Assembly: GCA_014169315.1 (NCBI GenBank) | Contig: AP022133.1 | Coordinates: forward strand, 2,914,001-2,978,000 | Length of the DNA: 64,000 nt | Reading direction: 5' to 3' | Source: Enterobacter cloacae | GTDB taxonomy: Bacteria > Pseudomonadota > Gammaproteobacteria > Enterobacterales > Enterobacteriaceae | Shown: piece after piece, positions 14,403 to 23,834 of the stretch | How the letters are laid out: each line of letters opens with the position of its first letter | How positions within the stretch are numbered: position 1 is the first letter of the stretch | Program-made: the position numbers and the translations under genes | Notes under the pieces: model-generated | Seen by the model: only the letters and a program-made list of their open reading frames with translations | Database searches by the model: none | Told to the model about the DNA's origin: nothing

Positions 14403-14574
14403 AGCGAAGTTTGAATATGTCATTTGCTGTGGTCTGAAACCGGATCGAAATTGCCGCTAGACAACTGCAAAACTGGCGCTAATTGTCGTCCTATTCGACT
14501 GAAGAAACAAGCACAAATCGTTACAAATCAGCCCAAAAACGCACCAGATAACTTGCTGTTATTATTGATTTTTA

Positions 14575-14638
14575 TAATAAAAAACGACAACCACCATTCT
14601 GATTACATAATGACTTAACAGAGTAGTGGTTGCCGTTT
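14575..14638 (-). terminator. galF terminator
   Basis: On the minus strand an imperfect stem of about 17 bp pairs ACGGCAACCACTACTCTG with CAGAATGGTGGTTGTCGT around a loop of about 16 bases and is followed by TTTTTTATT. It begins about 20 bases after the galF stop and separates galF from the O-antigen promoter region. Confidence 0.8.
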
Positions 14639-14657
14639 ATGTTAGCGCAGAGGTATA

Positions 14658-15554
14658 TCAGTCGTTAGCCAGCAATTTCTCAATTCGGCTTCGGAACTTC
14701 GTCCCTTCCTTCAGGTTACGCAGCCCGTAGTTCACAAATGCCTGCATATACCCCATTTTCTTACCGCAGTCGTAGCTGTCGCCGGTCATCAGCATGGCAT
14801 CAACAGACTGTTTTTTCGCCAGCTCGGCAATTGCATCAGTCAGTTGAATACGGTCCCAGGCACCTGGCTCGGTTTTTTCCAGTTCGGTCCAGATATCCGC
14901 ATTGAGGACATAACGTCCTACCGCCATCAAATCGGAATCCAGCGTCTGTGGCTGATCCGGTTTTTCGATGAACTCAACGATACGGCTCACCTGCCCTTCC
15001 GTCTCCAGCGCTTCTTTTGTCTCAATAACCGAGTACTCAGAAAGGTCGCCATCCATGCGTTTAGCCAGTACCTGGCTACGACCGGTTTCATTAAACCGTG
15101 CGACCATTGCCGCCAGGTTGTAACGCAGCGGATCTGCAGAAGCACTATCGATAATGATATCCGGCAGTACCACGATAAACGGATTGTCACCGACAATCGG
15201 GCGAGCGCACAAAATGGAATGCCCCAGACCCAGCGGCTGCGCCTGACGCACGTTCATGATGGTCACGCCAGGAGGACAGATAGACTGAACTTCCGCCAGC
15301 AGCTGACGCTTTACGCGCTGCTCAAGCAACGCTTCGAGTTCATAAGAGGTGTCGAAGTGGTTCTCTACTGCATTCTTGGAAGAATGTGTAACCAGGACGA
15401 TTTCTTTGATACCTGCAGCAACAATCTCATCGACGATGTATTGAATCATCGGCTTGTCGACGATCGGTAGCATCTCTTTAGGAATGGCTTTTGTGGCTGG
15501 CAGCAAATGCATGCCCAGACCCGCTACCGGAATGACTGCTTTCAAATTAATCAT
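14658..15554 (-). CDS. galF: GalF, UTP-glucose-1-phosphate uridylyltransferase-like regulatory protein
   Basis: A nucleotidyltransferase-fold paralogue of GalU that flanks O-antigen loci; E. coli GalF is thought to modulate GalU and the UDP-glucose supply rather than act as a strong enzyme. In the signature loop the sequence is [17 protein letters not shown], with Met-His where GalU has Thr-Arg, which marks GalF. I chose the ATG at 15554 ([18 protein letters not shown] upstream) over one four codons earlier, giving 298 residues. A TATACT hexamer at 15589-15584 could be its -10 box. Confidence 0.93.
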   Translation of the reverse strand: MINLKAVIPVAGLGMHLLPATKAIPKEMLPIVDKPMIQYIVDEIVAAGIKEIVLVTHSSKNAVENHFDTSYELEALLEQRVKRQLLAEVQSICPPGVTIMNVRQAQPLGLGHSILCARPIVGDNPFIVVLPDIIIDSASADPLRYNLAAMVARFNETGRSQVLAKRMDGDLSEYSVIETKEALETEGQVSRIVEFIEKPDQPQTLDSDLMAVGRYVLNADIWTELEKTEPGAWDRIQLTDAIAELAKKQSVDAMLMTGDSYDCGKKMGYMQAFVNYGLRNLKEGTKFRSRIEKLLAND

Positions 15555-15769
15555 TATTTCTTCCACCTTAAAATGGTTGACGAAGTATAGACCTGACCAG
15601 GAAGAATGCCTGATTAATGAAGTCTACTGCGCCTCATGCAAATCATGTTTCGAGCTGAAACTCACACTACTTAAGCTCATTACGCCTCAAGTGTGACCCA
15701 GAATTGTCGGAAACCCTACCGCAAAAGGTAATTAATCGCCTGTTTCCGACAAATCGCACTAATCAGGCG

Positions 15770-16765
15770 TTACTCAGACATGAAGGTGATGTCATCTTTC
15801 TTTTCATGGACAAACTCATACTTCAATGTACGGTCTAATCCCTGAGACAAGGTATACGGCGCGTTAAAACCTGAGCTGTGCACTTTGCTGGCATCGAACT
15901 GGGTGGTCGCACAAAATTTTTTTACCCGCACAGAACTGATTGCATATTTTTTTCCGGTGATTTTGCTAAGAATATCAAAGCAATACCCACCAACCATACC
16001 CAGTGGGTACGGCAAATGAACTGATGGGATCTTCTTGCTAAGACTCTTTTCAACTTCAGATACTAACTGATTCATGTTCAGATCGGGCTTGTCGACATAG
16101 TTGTATACATCATAGCCAGCCTTGACGTTCGCCAGCTTGAATTTGATAAACCCGACAATATTCCCAACGTAAGCCATTGATTTATAGTTGGTGCCTGCAC
16201 CAACCATAGCAAATTTGCCACCCGCAATTTGCTTCAGGAGGTTGTATACGTTGCCGCGATTACGTTCTCCAAAGATTACCGTTGGTCGCACAATAGTCAA
16301 AGAACGTTCCTGAGGCGATTTATCGAACCATTCGCGTAAAACCTCTTCGGCTTGCCATTTGCTTTTGCCGTAGTGGTTGAAAGGATCTTGAGGATGCGTT
16401 TCATCAGGATTGACTTTATTAAGGCCATAAACGGCAACTGAGCTGGTAAAAATAATGTTTTTGACATTATTTTTTTCCATTGCAGCCAAAACGTTACGCG
16501 TGCCTTGAACATTGACATCATAGTAGAGCGACGTTGGGCTCACATCATCGCGATGTTCAGCCGCCAGGAGCACCACCGTGTTAAACCCTGCGAGAGCCTG
16601 ATCGAGTTGTTCCTGGTTTCGGACATCACCAGTGACAGTGATATCAGGATAGAAGTGACTTTGCTGCTTATCGAAGTTTGTTACGTCAAATTCATTCCGG
16701 GCAATCTCAATCAAACGTGTCCCAACAAAGCCAGACGCGCCAATAAACAAAACTTTATCGTTCAT
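15770..16765 (-). CDS. gnu: Gnu, GlcNAc-PP-undecaprenol 4-epimerase
   Basis: An extended SDR protein of 331 residues closely resembling E. coli O157 Gnu (Z3206). That enzyme converts GlcNAc-PP-undecaprenol, made by WecA, to GalNAc-PP-undecaprenol, the lipid starter of O units that begin with GalNAc. The NAD motif is GASGFVG, the active site is in FTSSVAVYG, and the YGKSK pair follows. It lies between wcaM and galF, as in E. coli strains with GalNAc-initiated O antigens. Without an O-antigen cluster its product has no obvious acceptor use here. Confidence 0.87.
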   Translation of the reverse strand: MNDKVLFIGASGFVGTRLIEIARNEFDVTNFDKQQSHFYPDITVTGDVRNQEQLDQALAGFNTVVLLAAEHRDDVSPTSLYYDVNVQGTRNVLAAMEKNNVKNIIFTSSVAVYGLNKVNPDETHPQDPFNHYGKSKWQAEEVLREWFDKSPQERSLTIVRPTVIFGERNRGNVYNLLKQIAGGKFAMVGAGTNYKSMAYVGNIVGFIKFKLANVKAGYDVYNYVDKPDLNMNQLVSEVEKSLSKKIPSVHLPYPLGMVGGYCFDILSKITGKKYAISSVRVKKFCATTQFDASKVHSSGFNAPYTLSQGLDRTLKYEFVHEKKDDITFMSE

Positions 16766-16867
16766 AAACCACTCAATGCGTTATGTGTTCTGGGCAAACC
16801 CACGGTTGGTACTATCTTCCGTAAGGCACCGCTCTAGATAAGACGTATGTTGCAAATAATGGCACGG

Positions 16868-16873
16868 ATTATA
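16868..16873 (-). promoter_or_regulatory. Possible -10 box for gnu
   Basis: A perfect TATAAT lies on the minus strand about 100 bases upstream of the gnu ATG, in the gap after wcaM. The hexamer at 17-base spacing upstream, CTGAAC, is a poor -35, so this is only a candidate promoter for gnu and possibly galF. Confidence 0.45.
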
Positions 16874-16947
16874 GACCCTAAATGGGCCGAGTTCAGTAAC
16901 AAAATTTAGGGGGATCATCGAACTCAACCGAACGTCCCCATCTTAAT

Positions 16948-18345
16948 TTATTTGCCCTGGCTGGGAAGCACAAAATTCAGCCGTTCCGTATTCACCACCA
17001 ACTGATCGACACGGTCGATATCTACCGAACTCTGCCCTTTCTCGTTTACCGCCTTGATGTTTGCCATCGACAGCAACGTCTCGTCTTTTGCCATAAACTT
17101 CCCGCGTACATCTTTGCGCAGATCAAAGTTCATCTTCAGCGCAGGTCCAATAGCAGCCTCCTGCATCACATTGATATTGCGTAAGAAAAGATGCTGTGGT
17201 TTGTTGTGCAGTTCCAGCGTGGCGCGCTGTATGTCAACGTTGGTAATGGCGACGAACGAGGTGGCATTACCGGATGAAATCTGTATTCCGCGCAACTTAT
17301 AGTCAAGCTGACGATTATCAAGGCGAATATCGCTAAGCCTGAAGTTTTGTGGAATCGACAGATAATCCCCCTTTATTACACCATAGCCGATTAACATTCC
17401 GGCGCTATTGACCATATCAACATTATCGATGACGAAATTGTCACAGCCATAAATGGCGACGGTGGCGTTGTCTATTCCCGCCTTTTTGCTGAAATCCGGC
17501 GTGATATTTTTTGCCTTTATATTCCGAATGATAAAGTGCTTCCCGTTCTCGACGTGCACTAGCTGACGACAATTGCTGCCCGTGATATTCGCCACCACAA
17601 AGTTCTTCACGGTCTGCTTTTCCGGGTAGTCGTTGTCGTAGGTGCTGCCGGCAAGGCCAATACCTATCCCCCAGTTGGTCTTACCGTTGGTGCAGTTGAT
17701 ATTGTCAATCACATGGTCGGAGATCAGGATATTGCGGTCGTTGATGGCCACGTTCCACTCAATGGCATCCCCCTGCAAATGGCTGAATCGACTGTTAGTA
17801 ATACGGGCACCATCAACCTGATTATAGAACCCCTGGCGCAGAATGGCGTAGTTGGCCTGGCTCACGCTGATATTATCAATCACCAGATTACGCATAACAG
17901 CAGGCTGCTTACCGCCGATGAAAATCTGCGCGACAGGGCCAAAACCGCTCATCGCCAGCCCTTTTATCTCGCAGTCAGAGCCGCGAACATCCAGCGTGAT
18001 GTTCTCCGTGCGTCCCGCGCCTTCGCCAATGACTTTGCTCCCTTCCTGCAGGACAAAACGTCCCCGGCCATTCCCTTTCAATGCCCCCCGGATCAGCAGC
18101 GTTTTGCCGTCGGGAATGAAAATCCCGGTATTGATGTTTTCACAGGTGAATCCGGCAGGGACAACGACGGTATCGCCTTCGCTAAACGCTTGCTTAAACG
18201 CGGCGATCCAGTCGTTATTGTTGTACTGATTCACAGAGACCGTCTTCCCGGCTGCCGCGTTCGCCGCACGGGAGGACAACAACGGCATGGCTGCCAGGAC
18301 GGATAAGGAAGAGACAAAGCGGCGTCGAGTCATCTTTTTCAGCAT
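16948..18345 (-). CDS. wcaM: WcaM, colanic acid biosynthesis protein
   Basis: The last gene of the colanic acid cluster. The 465-residue protein has an N-terminal export signal with the twin-arginine-like [13 protein letters not shown] and an AxA-type end (SRAANAAA). It then shows many short Asn/Asp/Ile-rich repeats ([23 protein letters not shown]) typical of a right-handed parallel beta-helix, a fold shared with polysaccharide-active proteins. The exact role in colanic acid is not established. It starts 12 bases after the wcaL stop. Confidence 0.92.
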   Translation of the reverse strand: MLKKMTRRRFVSSLSVLAAMPLLSSRAANAAAGKTVSVNQYNNNDWIAAFKQAFSEGDTVVVPAGFTCENINTGIFIPDGKTLLIRGALKGNGRGRFVLQEGSKVIGEGAGRTENITLDVRGSDCEIKGLAMSGFGPVAQIFIGGKQPAVMRNLVIDNISVSQANYAILRQGFYNQVDGARITNSRFSHLQGDAIEWNVAINDRNILISDHVIDNINCTNGKTNWGIGIGLAGSTYDNDYPEKQTVKNFVVANITGSNCRQLVHVENGKHFIIRNIKAKNITPDFSKKAGIDNATVAIYGCDNFVIDNVDMVNSAGMLIGYGVIKGDYLSIPQNFRLSDIRLDNRQLDYKLRGIQISSGNATSFVAITNVDIQRATLELHNKPQHLFLRNINVMQEAAIGPALKMNFDLRKDVRGKFMAKDETLLSMANIKAVNEKGQSSVDIDRVDQLVVNTERLNFVLPSQGK

Positions 18346-18357
18346 ACAACCTCGGTG

Positions 18358-19578
18358 TTACAACGTTTGCAGCAGGCTCGCTAACTGGCGATTAATCACC
18401 TGCTGGTTAAATTCTGCCTCAACTTTTTGTCGGGCATTGTGCAGCACAGGTACCAACGTCTGCGGGTCGATTTCGCTAAATGCGGCCAGACGATCGGCAA
18501 GGGCTGGCGCATTGTTCTCAGGCACCAGCCAGCCAGAATAGTCAGACTGGATCAACTCCGGGATCCCGCTGTGTACGGTCGATACCACCGGAATACCGAC
18601 AGCCATCGCCTCCATCAGTGCCACCGGGATCCCCTCCATATCACCATCGGCTCCGGTCACGGACGGCAGCAGGAACACATCGGCTTCATCAAGCATCACT
18701 TTTACCTCGTGGCTCGGCTTGAAGCCCGGCATGTCGACATAGTCTTCCAGCTGATACTGTTCGATAAGCGTGCGCAGGCGGCGCTCCCACGGGCCAATAC
18801 CCAGAATACGATAACGAAAATCAACGCCGCGCGCCTTCAACTGGCGGCAGGCCTCAATAGCCACATGCAGCCCTTTTTTCTCGGTCAGACGGGCAACAGA
18901 GATAATCTGCAACGATGTACCCGGCACCTTCACCGGACGCAGGGTAAAACGCACCAAATCAACGCCCATTCGCGAAACAGTGATTTTCTCCCCCGGGCAG
19001 CCCATGCTTTTCAGCCGTCCGGCCCACAACTCGCTGATGGGCAGCATCATGTCGCCGCGGCGAAAAAGCTGCTGATACTCCGGCGTGTAGTGGTTCAACA
19101 CTTCGCGGCTGGAGATATCAATCCCGTGAAAAATGGTCGCTATTTTGCCGTCAATCACCCCCAGTTCGCGCAGTTTGGCTGCGGTGACGCCCGCCGGACC
19201 AAAGTGGGCGATAAACACATCGGCACGGTACGGCTGCGCCGTTTGTCCGCAGATGGCCGAGAGGATCAGATTGCGTGATTCCGCACCGTAGCGCGAAACA
19301 TTCAGCGCACGCCAGGTCGAGGGACGATGGATGCCACGCAGGGTTTGTCTGGCCCGGTGGCGCAGCTTACTCATTCTTCCGGACGGTTCATCCTGGAGCC
19401 AGCGGGTTTTCGCCTCCAGCCCATATTGCGTATAGGCCGCATGGGTGTTTTGCGTATCGCCCTTTTGCAGGGCGATAATCTCCACGTCATATCCCATATC
19501 GATAAACGCGGTGATTTGGTTCAGCACAAAGGTTTCTGACGACAACGGAAATTTCAGTAAGAAGAAACCAACCTTCAT
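18358..19578 (-). CDS. wcaL: WcaL, colanic acid glycosyltransferase
   Basis: A GT4-family, GT-B-fold glycosyltransferase of 406 residues that adds a sugar to the colanic acid repeat unit, assigned to galactose or glucuronate transfer in earlier work. The C-terminal donor domain has the retaining GT4 signature: ISVARLTEKKGLH, then EADVFLLPSV and EGIPVALMEAMAVGIPVV with the E-x7-E motif. It is cytoplasmic and membrane-associated. Its ATG overlaps the wcaK stop by four bases. Confidence 0.93.
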   Translation of the reverse strand: MKVGFFLLKFPLSSETFVLNQITAFIDMGYDVEIIALQKGDTQNTHAAYTQYGLEAKTRWLQDEPSGRMSKLRHRARQTLRGIHRPSTWRALNVSRYGAESRNLILSAICGQTAQPYRADVFIAHFGPAGVTAAKLRELGVIDGKIATIFHGIDISSREVLNHYTPEYQQLFRRGDMMLPISELWAGRLKSMGCPGEKITVSRMGVDLVRFTLRPVKVPGTSLQIISVARLTEKKGLHVAIEACRQLKARGVDFRYRILGIGPWERRLRTLIEQYQLEDYVDMPGFKPSHEVKVMLDEADVFLLPSVTGADGDMEGIPVALMEAMAVGIPVVSTVHSGIPELIQSDYSGWLVPENNAPALADRLAAFSEIDPQTLVPVLHNARQKVEAEFNQQVINRQLASLLQTL

Positions 19579-20855
19579 TTCCCCTCCCCGATGCGCTCAA
19601 GGACAGATTTCACCATCCCGATCCCTTTTTCGCGCTCCGCTTTCACCGCCACGGCCAGACGTTCGTTAATGGCTGGTAGCTGTCCCAGGGTATCGCCAAC
19701 CATCGCCCCGAGGGAACCGTCCAGCAAGTGACGGATATCAACCGCCATCTCAGGCATGCCGAGCTGCTGCATAATGCCCGCTGATTTGTGCTCGTAGTTA
19801 ATGGCAATTGCAGGCGTGCCAAAGTTCATGGAGATAATCGCCGAGTGCAGACGGGTACCCACGGTCAGGTCGCAGGCCGAGAGCAGCTTGCCCATCTCCA
19901 GGTCGTTCAGTTCGTCCATCACCACGTGATAGCGCGATGGATCATTCACCAGATGGCGCAGGTTCAGCGCTACCATACGGTCATCTTTGTTATAACTGTC
20001 GATACCGGTACAGGTAGAGAGCGCCAGCACCTGATAACCGCTGTCCAGTATGCGGTTAACCACTCCGGCGAAGGCTTCTTCATATGCCGCCTGGGTCGTG
20101 CCAAGACGCTTGTCGAATGGCGCAAGCTCGCGCAGGGTAATAGCAACGGTTTTCTGTTTTGCCACCACATCCAGCCAGTGCTGCACCGCATAGCTTGCCT
20201 GGAAACGGTCGTCCTGATGATCCACCAGCCAGGCGGTATCCACACCGTGCTCAACTTTTGAGGTGTCGATATCGCTGCGCTTCATCAGATTAAGGCTCAC
20301 CGATTCACGCAGGATCAGCGCATCACAGTGGGCAAACACATAGTTCGCCAGTTGGTTAAACTGCGGATCCTGGAATGGCCCCACGCTGTGACCAATCATA
20401 AACAGCGGTTTTTTTGCCATAAACGTACAGAGCGCATGCTCAAATTGCGGCACACCATAGAGATCGACAAAGAAAGAGCCACCGACCTGAATAATGGCGT
20501 CATAGCCCGACAGCAGGCGAACAAAATCGGTAAAACCTTGTGCAATGGCAATGTTGCGCAGCTTGCCGGTATCAGTGACGCGTGAAAGCAACACCTGGTG
20601 CTGGTAGCGACGGCGCAGCACTTTCTTCACCCGCCCCATCACACCGGCAACGTTGTTGTGCTGTTTCATCTGGCTGTAGAGCGGGTCGCCCATCACCGGA
20701 CGGTTCAGCAACCAGGATGAGCTGACCGGATAACGGCTCATCACATCTACTTCTGTCTCAGGCTCAAGAGTGTTAATTGCATCCAATAAACCGCGCAGAA
20801 TGGCGCTGTCGCCACGGTTGCCGCAGGTATGGTTGCCAAGGATAAGTAATTTCAT
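19575..20855 (-). CDS. wcaK: WcaK, colanic acid pyruvyltransferase
   Basis: A 426-residue member of the polysaccharide pyruvyl transferase family, expected to add the pyruvate ketal to the terminal galactose of the repeat unit using phosphoenolpyruvate. Family features include the N-terminal NHTCGNRGDSAIL, GHSVGPFQ, and the C-terminal VGTRLHSAIISMNFGTPAIA. It lies between wzxC and wcaL and is translationally coupled to wcaL. Confidence 0.93.
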   Translation of the reverse strand: MKLLILGNHTCGNRGDSAILRGLLDAINTLEPETEVDVMSRYPVSSSWLLNRPVMGDPLYSQMKQHNNVAGVMGRVKKVLRRRYQHQVLLSRVTDTGKLRNIAIAQGFTDFVRLLSGYDAIIQVGGSFFVDLYGVPQFEHALCTFMAKKPLFMIGHSVGPFQDPQFNQLANYVFAHCDALILRESVSLNLMKRSDIDTSKVEHGVDTAWLVDHQDDRFQASYAVQHWLDVVAKQKTVAITLRELAPFDKRLGTTQAAYEEAFAGVVNRILDSGYQVLALSTCTGIDSYNKDDRMVALNLRHLVNDPSRYHVVMDELNDLEMGKLLSACDLTVGTRLHSAIISMNFGTPAIAINYEHKSAGIMQQLGMPEMAVDIRHLLDGSLGAMVGDTLGQLPAINERLAVAVKAEREKGIGMVKSVLERIGEGK

Positions 20856-20872
20856 AATGGCCTCTTAAAGAA

Positions 20873-22351
20873 TTAGCCTGCGCGAAGCAGCGTTTTCATT
20901 TTTTCGTTACGGCAAAACTGGCGCTTCATCTCCACCACCAGCGCATTACGTGACAGCACCATCATCACCCCGAACGCAACCGCACCAGCGACAATCTGCA
21001 CCGCCAGTAAAGCGACCAGCGGCAGATGGCCGCTGAGCACCACGCCCAGGCCATAGCTGACAACAAGCGTTGGCAATGAGAGATAAAACGGTAGCCACAG
21101 GCTGAGGATGTACTGACGATAGCTGGAGCCCAGCACCGGTTTGATCATCACGAAGTAGCTCAGAACGGTATTGATGATCTGCACCATCAGGAAGCCGAGC
21201 GTGACGCCGATAGCCCCTGCCATGTGCCCACCAACGATAATCGCCGGAATAAACAGGAAGGTTTTGAACACATTGAATTTGAAGCTGATATCAACGCGCG
21301 CTTTTGCCATCAGCAGGGAACCAATCGGGTTACCAACGGAGCGCAGCAGCCCCACCACGCACAGCAGTTGCAGGATGGGAATGATGCTGTCCCACTTCTC
21401 GCCAAACACCAGCGGCACAACGTTGCTGGAAACCACCATCAGCCCCAGCAGCACCGGGAAGTTGATAATGCCCACCACGGAAAGCAACTTGTAGAAATTG
21501 ACCCGCAGCTTCCCGGTATCATCCTGAATTTTGGCGAACGCCGGGAACAGCACGCGGGTGATGATCGGGTTCAGTTTCATCGGCGGCACCACCGCGACGT
21601 TGTAGGCCAGGTTATAGCCCCCCGCGACGCTCGCCCCCAGAATGCGCGCCAGCACCAGGGTGGAGAGGTTGGTGTTGACGTAGTTGATGATGCTGTCAGC
21701 CGTCAGCCACGCGCCAAAGCGCAGGTTAGATGACACCGAGGCCAGTGAGAAATGCAGCCCCGGGCGGTAAATCTTGCGGCCAAAGAAGCCGAACAGCAGC
21801 GTGCGTACGGTTGAGTTCACCAGATACCCGAGGATAGCCGTCATTGCCAGCGGCCAGAAATGGGCGCTCACCACGGTGAAGGTAAAGCCCGCCAGCACGG
21901 CACTGGTTTCAATCATGCCGATCTTGTTGAACTCCAGCTCTTTTTGCATCAACGCGCGGAACTGTTGCCCGTGTGGGATCACCGCAAAGGCAAACGAGAG
22001 CGTGCGCATCAGCGGGGCAAGATCCGGGTTGTTCAGCACACTGGCGATGGTGTCACTCAGCAGGAACACCAGCACAAAAACGACGATCCCAAGCCCAACG
22101 TTCAGCCAGTAGAGCGTGGTCAGCTCCAGCTGGCTAATCTCCTTGCGCTGAATAATCGAGTTGGCGATCCCGAAGTCAGACAGCGTATCGGCCAGCGCGA
22201 TAATCACCAGCGATACGGTCAGCAGACCAAACTGGTGATTATCAATAATGCGCGCCAGCACCGTCATCTGCACCAGCCCCAGGCCGATAATGACAATGGT
22301 CGCCATTGCTGACCACTTCGCGCCGCTGATGGTTTTTTCACGTAAGCTCAT
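20873..22351 (-). CDS. wzxC: WzxC, colanic acid repeat-unit flippase
   Basis: A polytopic inner-membrane protein of 492 residues with about 12-14 hydrophobic segments and few charged loops, of the MOP/PST flippase superfamily. It moves the undecaprenyl-PP-linked colanic acid repeat unit to the periplasmic face. The N-terminus (REKTISGAKWSAMATIVIIGL) and the RAxMQKELEF loop are typical of WzxC. It begins one base after the wcaJ stop. Confidence 0.95.
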   Translation of the reverse strand: MSLREKTISGAKWSAMATIVIIGLGLVQMTVLARIIDNHQFGLLTVSLVIIALADTLSDFGIANSIIQRKEISQLELTTLYWLNVGLGIVVFVLVFLLSDTIASVLNNPDLAPLMRTLSFAFAVIPHGQQFRALMQKELEFNKIGMIETSAVLAGFTFTVVSAHFWPLAMTAILGYLVNSTVRTLLFGFFGRKIYRPGLHFSLASVSSNLRFGAWLTADSIINYVNTNLSTLVLARILGASVAGGYNLAYNVAVVPPMKLNPIITRVLFPAFAKIQDDTGKLRVNFYKLLSVVGIINFPVLLGLMVVSSNVVPLVFGEKWDSIIPILQLLCVVGLLRSVGNPIGSLLMAKARVDISFKFNVFKTFLFIPAIIVGGHMAGAIGVTLGFLMVQIINTVLSYFVMIKPVLGSSYRQYILSLWLPFYLSLPTLVVSYGLGVVLSGHLPLVALLAVQIVAGAVAFGVMMVLSRNALVVEMKRQFCRNEKMKTLLRAG

Positions 22352-22352
22352 C

Positions 22353-23747
22353 TTAGTACGCCGCTTTGTTCACAAAACCTTTGAAGATGGTCAGAAAGAC
22401 GATCTTGATATCAAACCAGAGGCTCCATTCACGGATGTACTCCAGGTCGAACTCGATGCGTTTTTCCATTTTTTCCAGCGTGTCGGTTTCACCGCGCCAG
22501 CCGTTGATCTGCGCCCAGCCGGTGATACCAGGCTTCACCTTATGGCGCAGCATGTAACCTTCAATCAGCGAGCGATACTGCTCGTTATGAGCCACCGCGT
22601 GCGGACGTGGCCCAACAATCGACATTCCACCGGTAAAGACGTTGATAAACTGCGGCAGCTCATCCAGCGACGTGCGGCGCAGGAAGTTACCCACCCGCGT
22701 GACGCGTGGGTCATTTTGCGTCGCCTGAGTCACCACTTTGTCGTTCTCCATCACCTTCATGGAGCGGAACTTCCACACCATAATCGGTTTACCGTCTATG
22801 CCGTAGCGGGTCTGGCGGAAGATAATCGGGCCTGGAGAACTCAGCTTGACCGCCAGCGCAATGCAGCACAGCACCGGGGAGATCAGCAGTAAAATCAGTG
22901 AGGAAAGAATGATATCTTCGATGCGCTTAAGCACGCGGTTAATGCCCGACAGCGGCGTGTCATACAGCGGTACCACCGGCACACCGTTCACCTCATCAAT
23001 ACGCGAGTGCAGAATATTGAAGGTAAAGACGTCAGGGATGAGGATCACCGAGCAGGTGGTATCTGCAAGTTTGCGAACCAGACGCTTAATGCACGCTTCC
23101 TCGCTCATTGGCATGGCAATATAGACGTTATGGATTTTGCCCGCTTTTGCATCGTCGAGCAGTTGTTCAACATTCCCGGCCCAGTCGGACGAAACGCCTC
23201 CCGGTCTGGCATCGTGATAAATCCCTACAACCTCAAGACCCAGCCACGGCTCTTTGCGGAAACTGTCCAGCAGGGCTTGTCCGACCGGCAAGTCACCCGC
23301 CACGGCAACATAACGCGTGTTGTAGCCGCGATTGCGCAGCCAGCCCGCGCCATAGCGAATGAGCGAACGGCAGACCACCATGCCGACGCTGGTTAGCAGG
23401 TACCAGCACAGATAGGTCACCAGCCGGTTGTCAAAATCACGGCTAAACGCCACCAGCCCGGCGCTGAAAATCAGGCTTAACGTCCAGTTTTGCAGTAACA
23501 GCATCAGCTCAGTGGTAATTTTTACGCCGCGCCACGAACGGTAGAAATCGGTTATCCCACCGATCATCTGAAACACCACCAGCGCAATCAGAGCCATCAG
23601 CAAATGCATGTACAGGAAGGGTTGGCCGCTCACCCAACACACCGCCCACAATCCACCGACCATGATGGTGATATCGGAAAAACGCTGCACCATAGAGATT
23701 AACGATGCATTCGTTCTCGCTCGCTCGCGTTTTTTTAGATTCGTCAT
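22353..23747 (-). CDS. wcaJ: WcaJ, undecaprenyl-phosphate glucose phosphotransferase
   Basis: This enzyme starts colanic acid synthesis by moving glucose-1-phosphate from UDP-glucose to undecaprenyl phosphate. The 464-residue protein has four N-terminal membrane segments, a central soluble Rossmann-like domain, a further hydrophobic hairpin near 280-310, and the C-terminal polyprenyl-phosphate hexose-1-phosphate transferase domain with [26 protein letters not shown] and [15 protein letters not shown]. Loss of wcaJ causes non-mucoid phenotypes in Klebsiella; here it is intact. Confidence 0.96.
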   Translation of the reverse strand: MTNLKKRERARTNASLISMVQRFSDITIMVGGLWAVCWVSGQPFLYMHLLMALIALVVFQMIGGITDFYRSWRGVKITTELMLLLQNWTLSLIFSAGLVAFSRDFDNRLVTYLCWYLLTSVGMVVCRSLIRYGAGWLRNRGYNTRYVAVAGDLPVGQALLDSFRKEPWLGLEVVGIYHDARPGGVSSDWAGNVEQLLDDAKAGKIHNVYIAMPMSEEACIKRLVRKLADTTCSVILIPDVFTFNILHSRIDEVNGVPVVPLYDTPLSGINRVLKRIEDIILSSLILLLISPVLCCIALAVKLSSPGPIIFRQTRYGIDGKPIMVWKFRSMKVMENDKVVTQATQNDPRVTRVGNFLRRTSLDELPQFINVFTGGMSIVGPRPHAVAHNEQYRSLIEGYMLRHKVKPGITGWAQINGWRGETDTLEKMEKRIEFDLEYIREWSLWFDIKIVFLTIFKGFVNKAAY

Positions 23748-23772
23748 CGTTGTTCCTTTCGTTCAAAACCTG

Positions 23773-23821
23773 CCCCTCACCCTAACCCTCTCCCCAAAGG
23801 GGAGAGGGTTAGGGTGAGGGG
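23773..23821. repeat. Perfect 23-bp inverted repeat with AAA loop
   Basis: Bases 23773-23795 and 23799-23821 are exact reverse complements around a 3-base loop. The arm contains CCCTCACCCTAACCCTCTCC, a sequence type repeated at 35776-35855 and, in part, near 51152. It fills most of the 87-bp gap between manB and wcaJ and would form a very stable RNA hairpin, with no T run after it. Confidence 0.9.
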
Positions 23822-23834
23822 TAAGGTTTTCGTT

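Larger units (their letters stand above)
14312..14657. other. Non-coding junction between IS1 and galF
   Basis: These 346 bases contain no credible gene. In minus-strand order they hold the galF terminator (14638-14575), about 170 bases of AT-rich DNA in which the O-antigen promoter is expected, the JUMPStart/ops element (14402-14363), and about 50 bases reaching the IS1 edge. The start codon of a first O-antigen gene is not visible. Confidence 0.75.

Noticed and set aside
23773..23821. CCCTAACCC runs resembling telomere repeats
   Set aside because: They are the arms of a palindromic intergenic repeat in the middle of a chromosomal operon, not a tandem array at an end.
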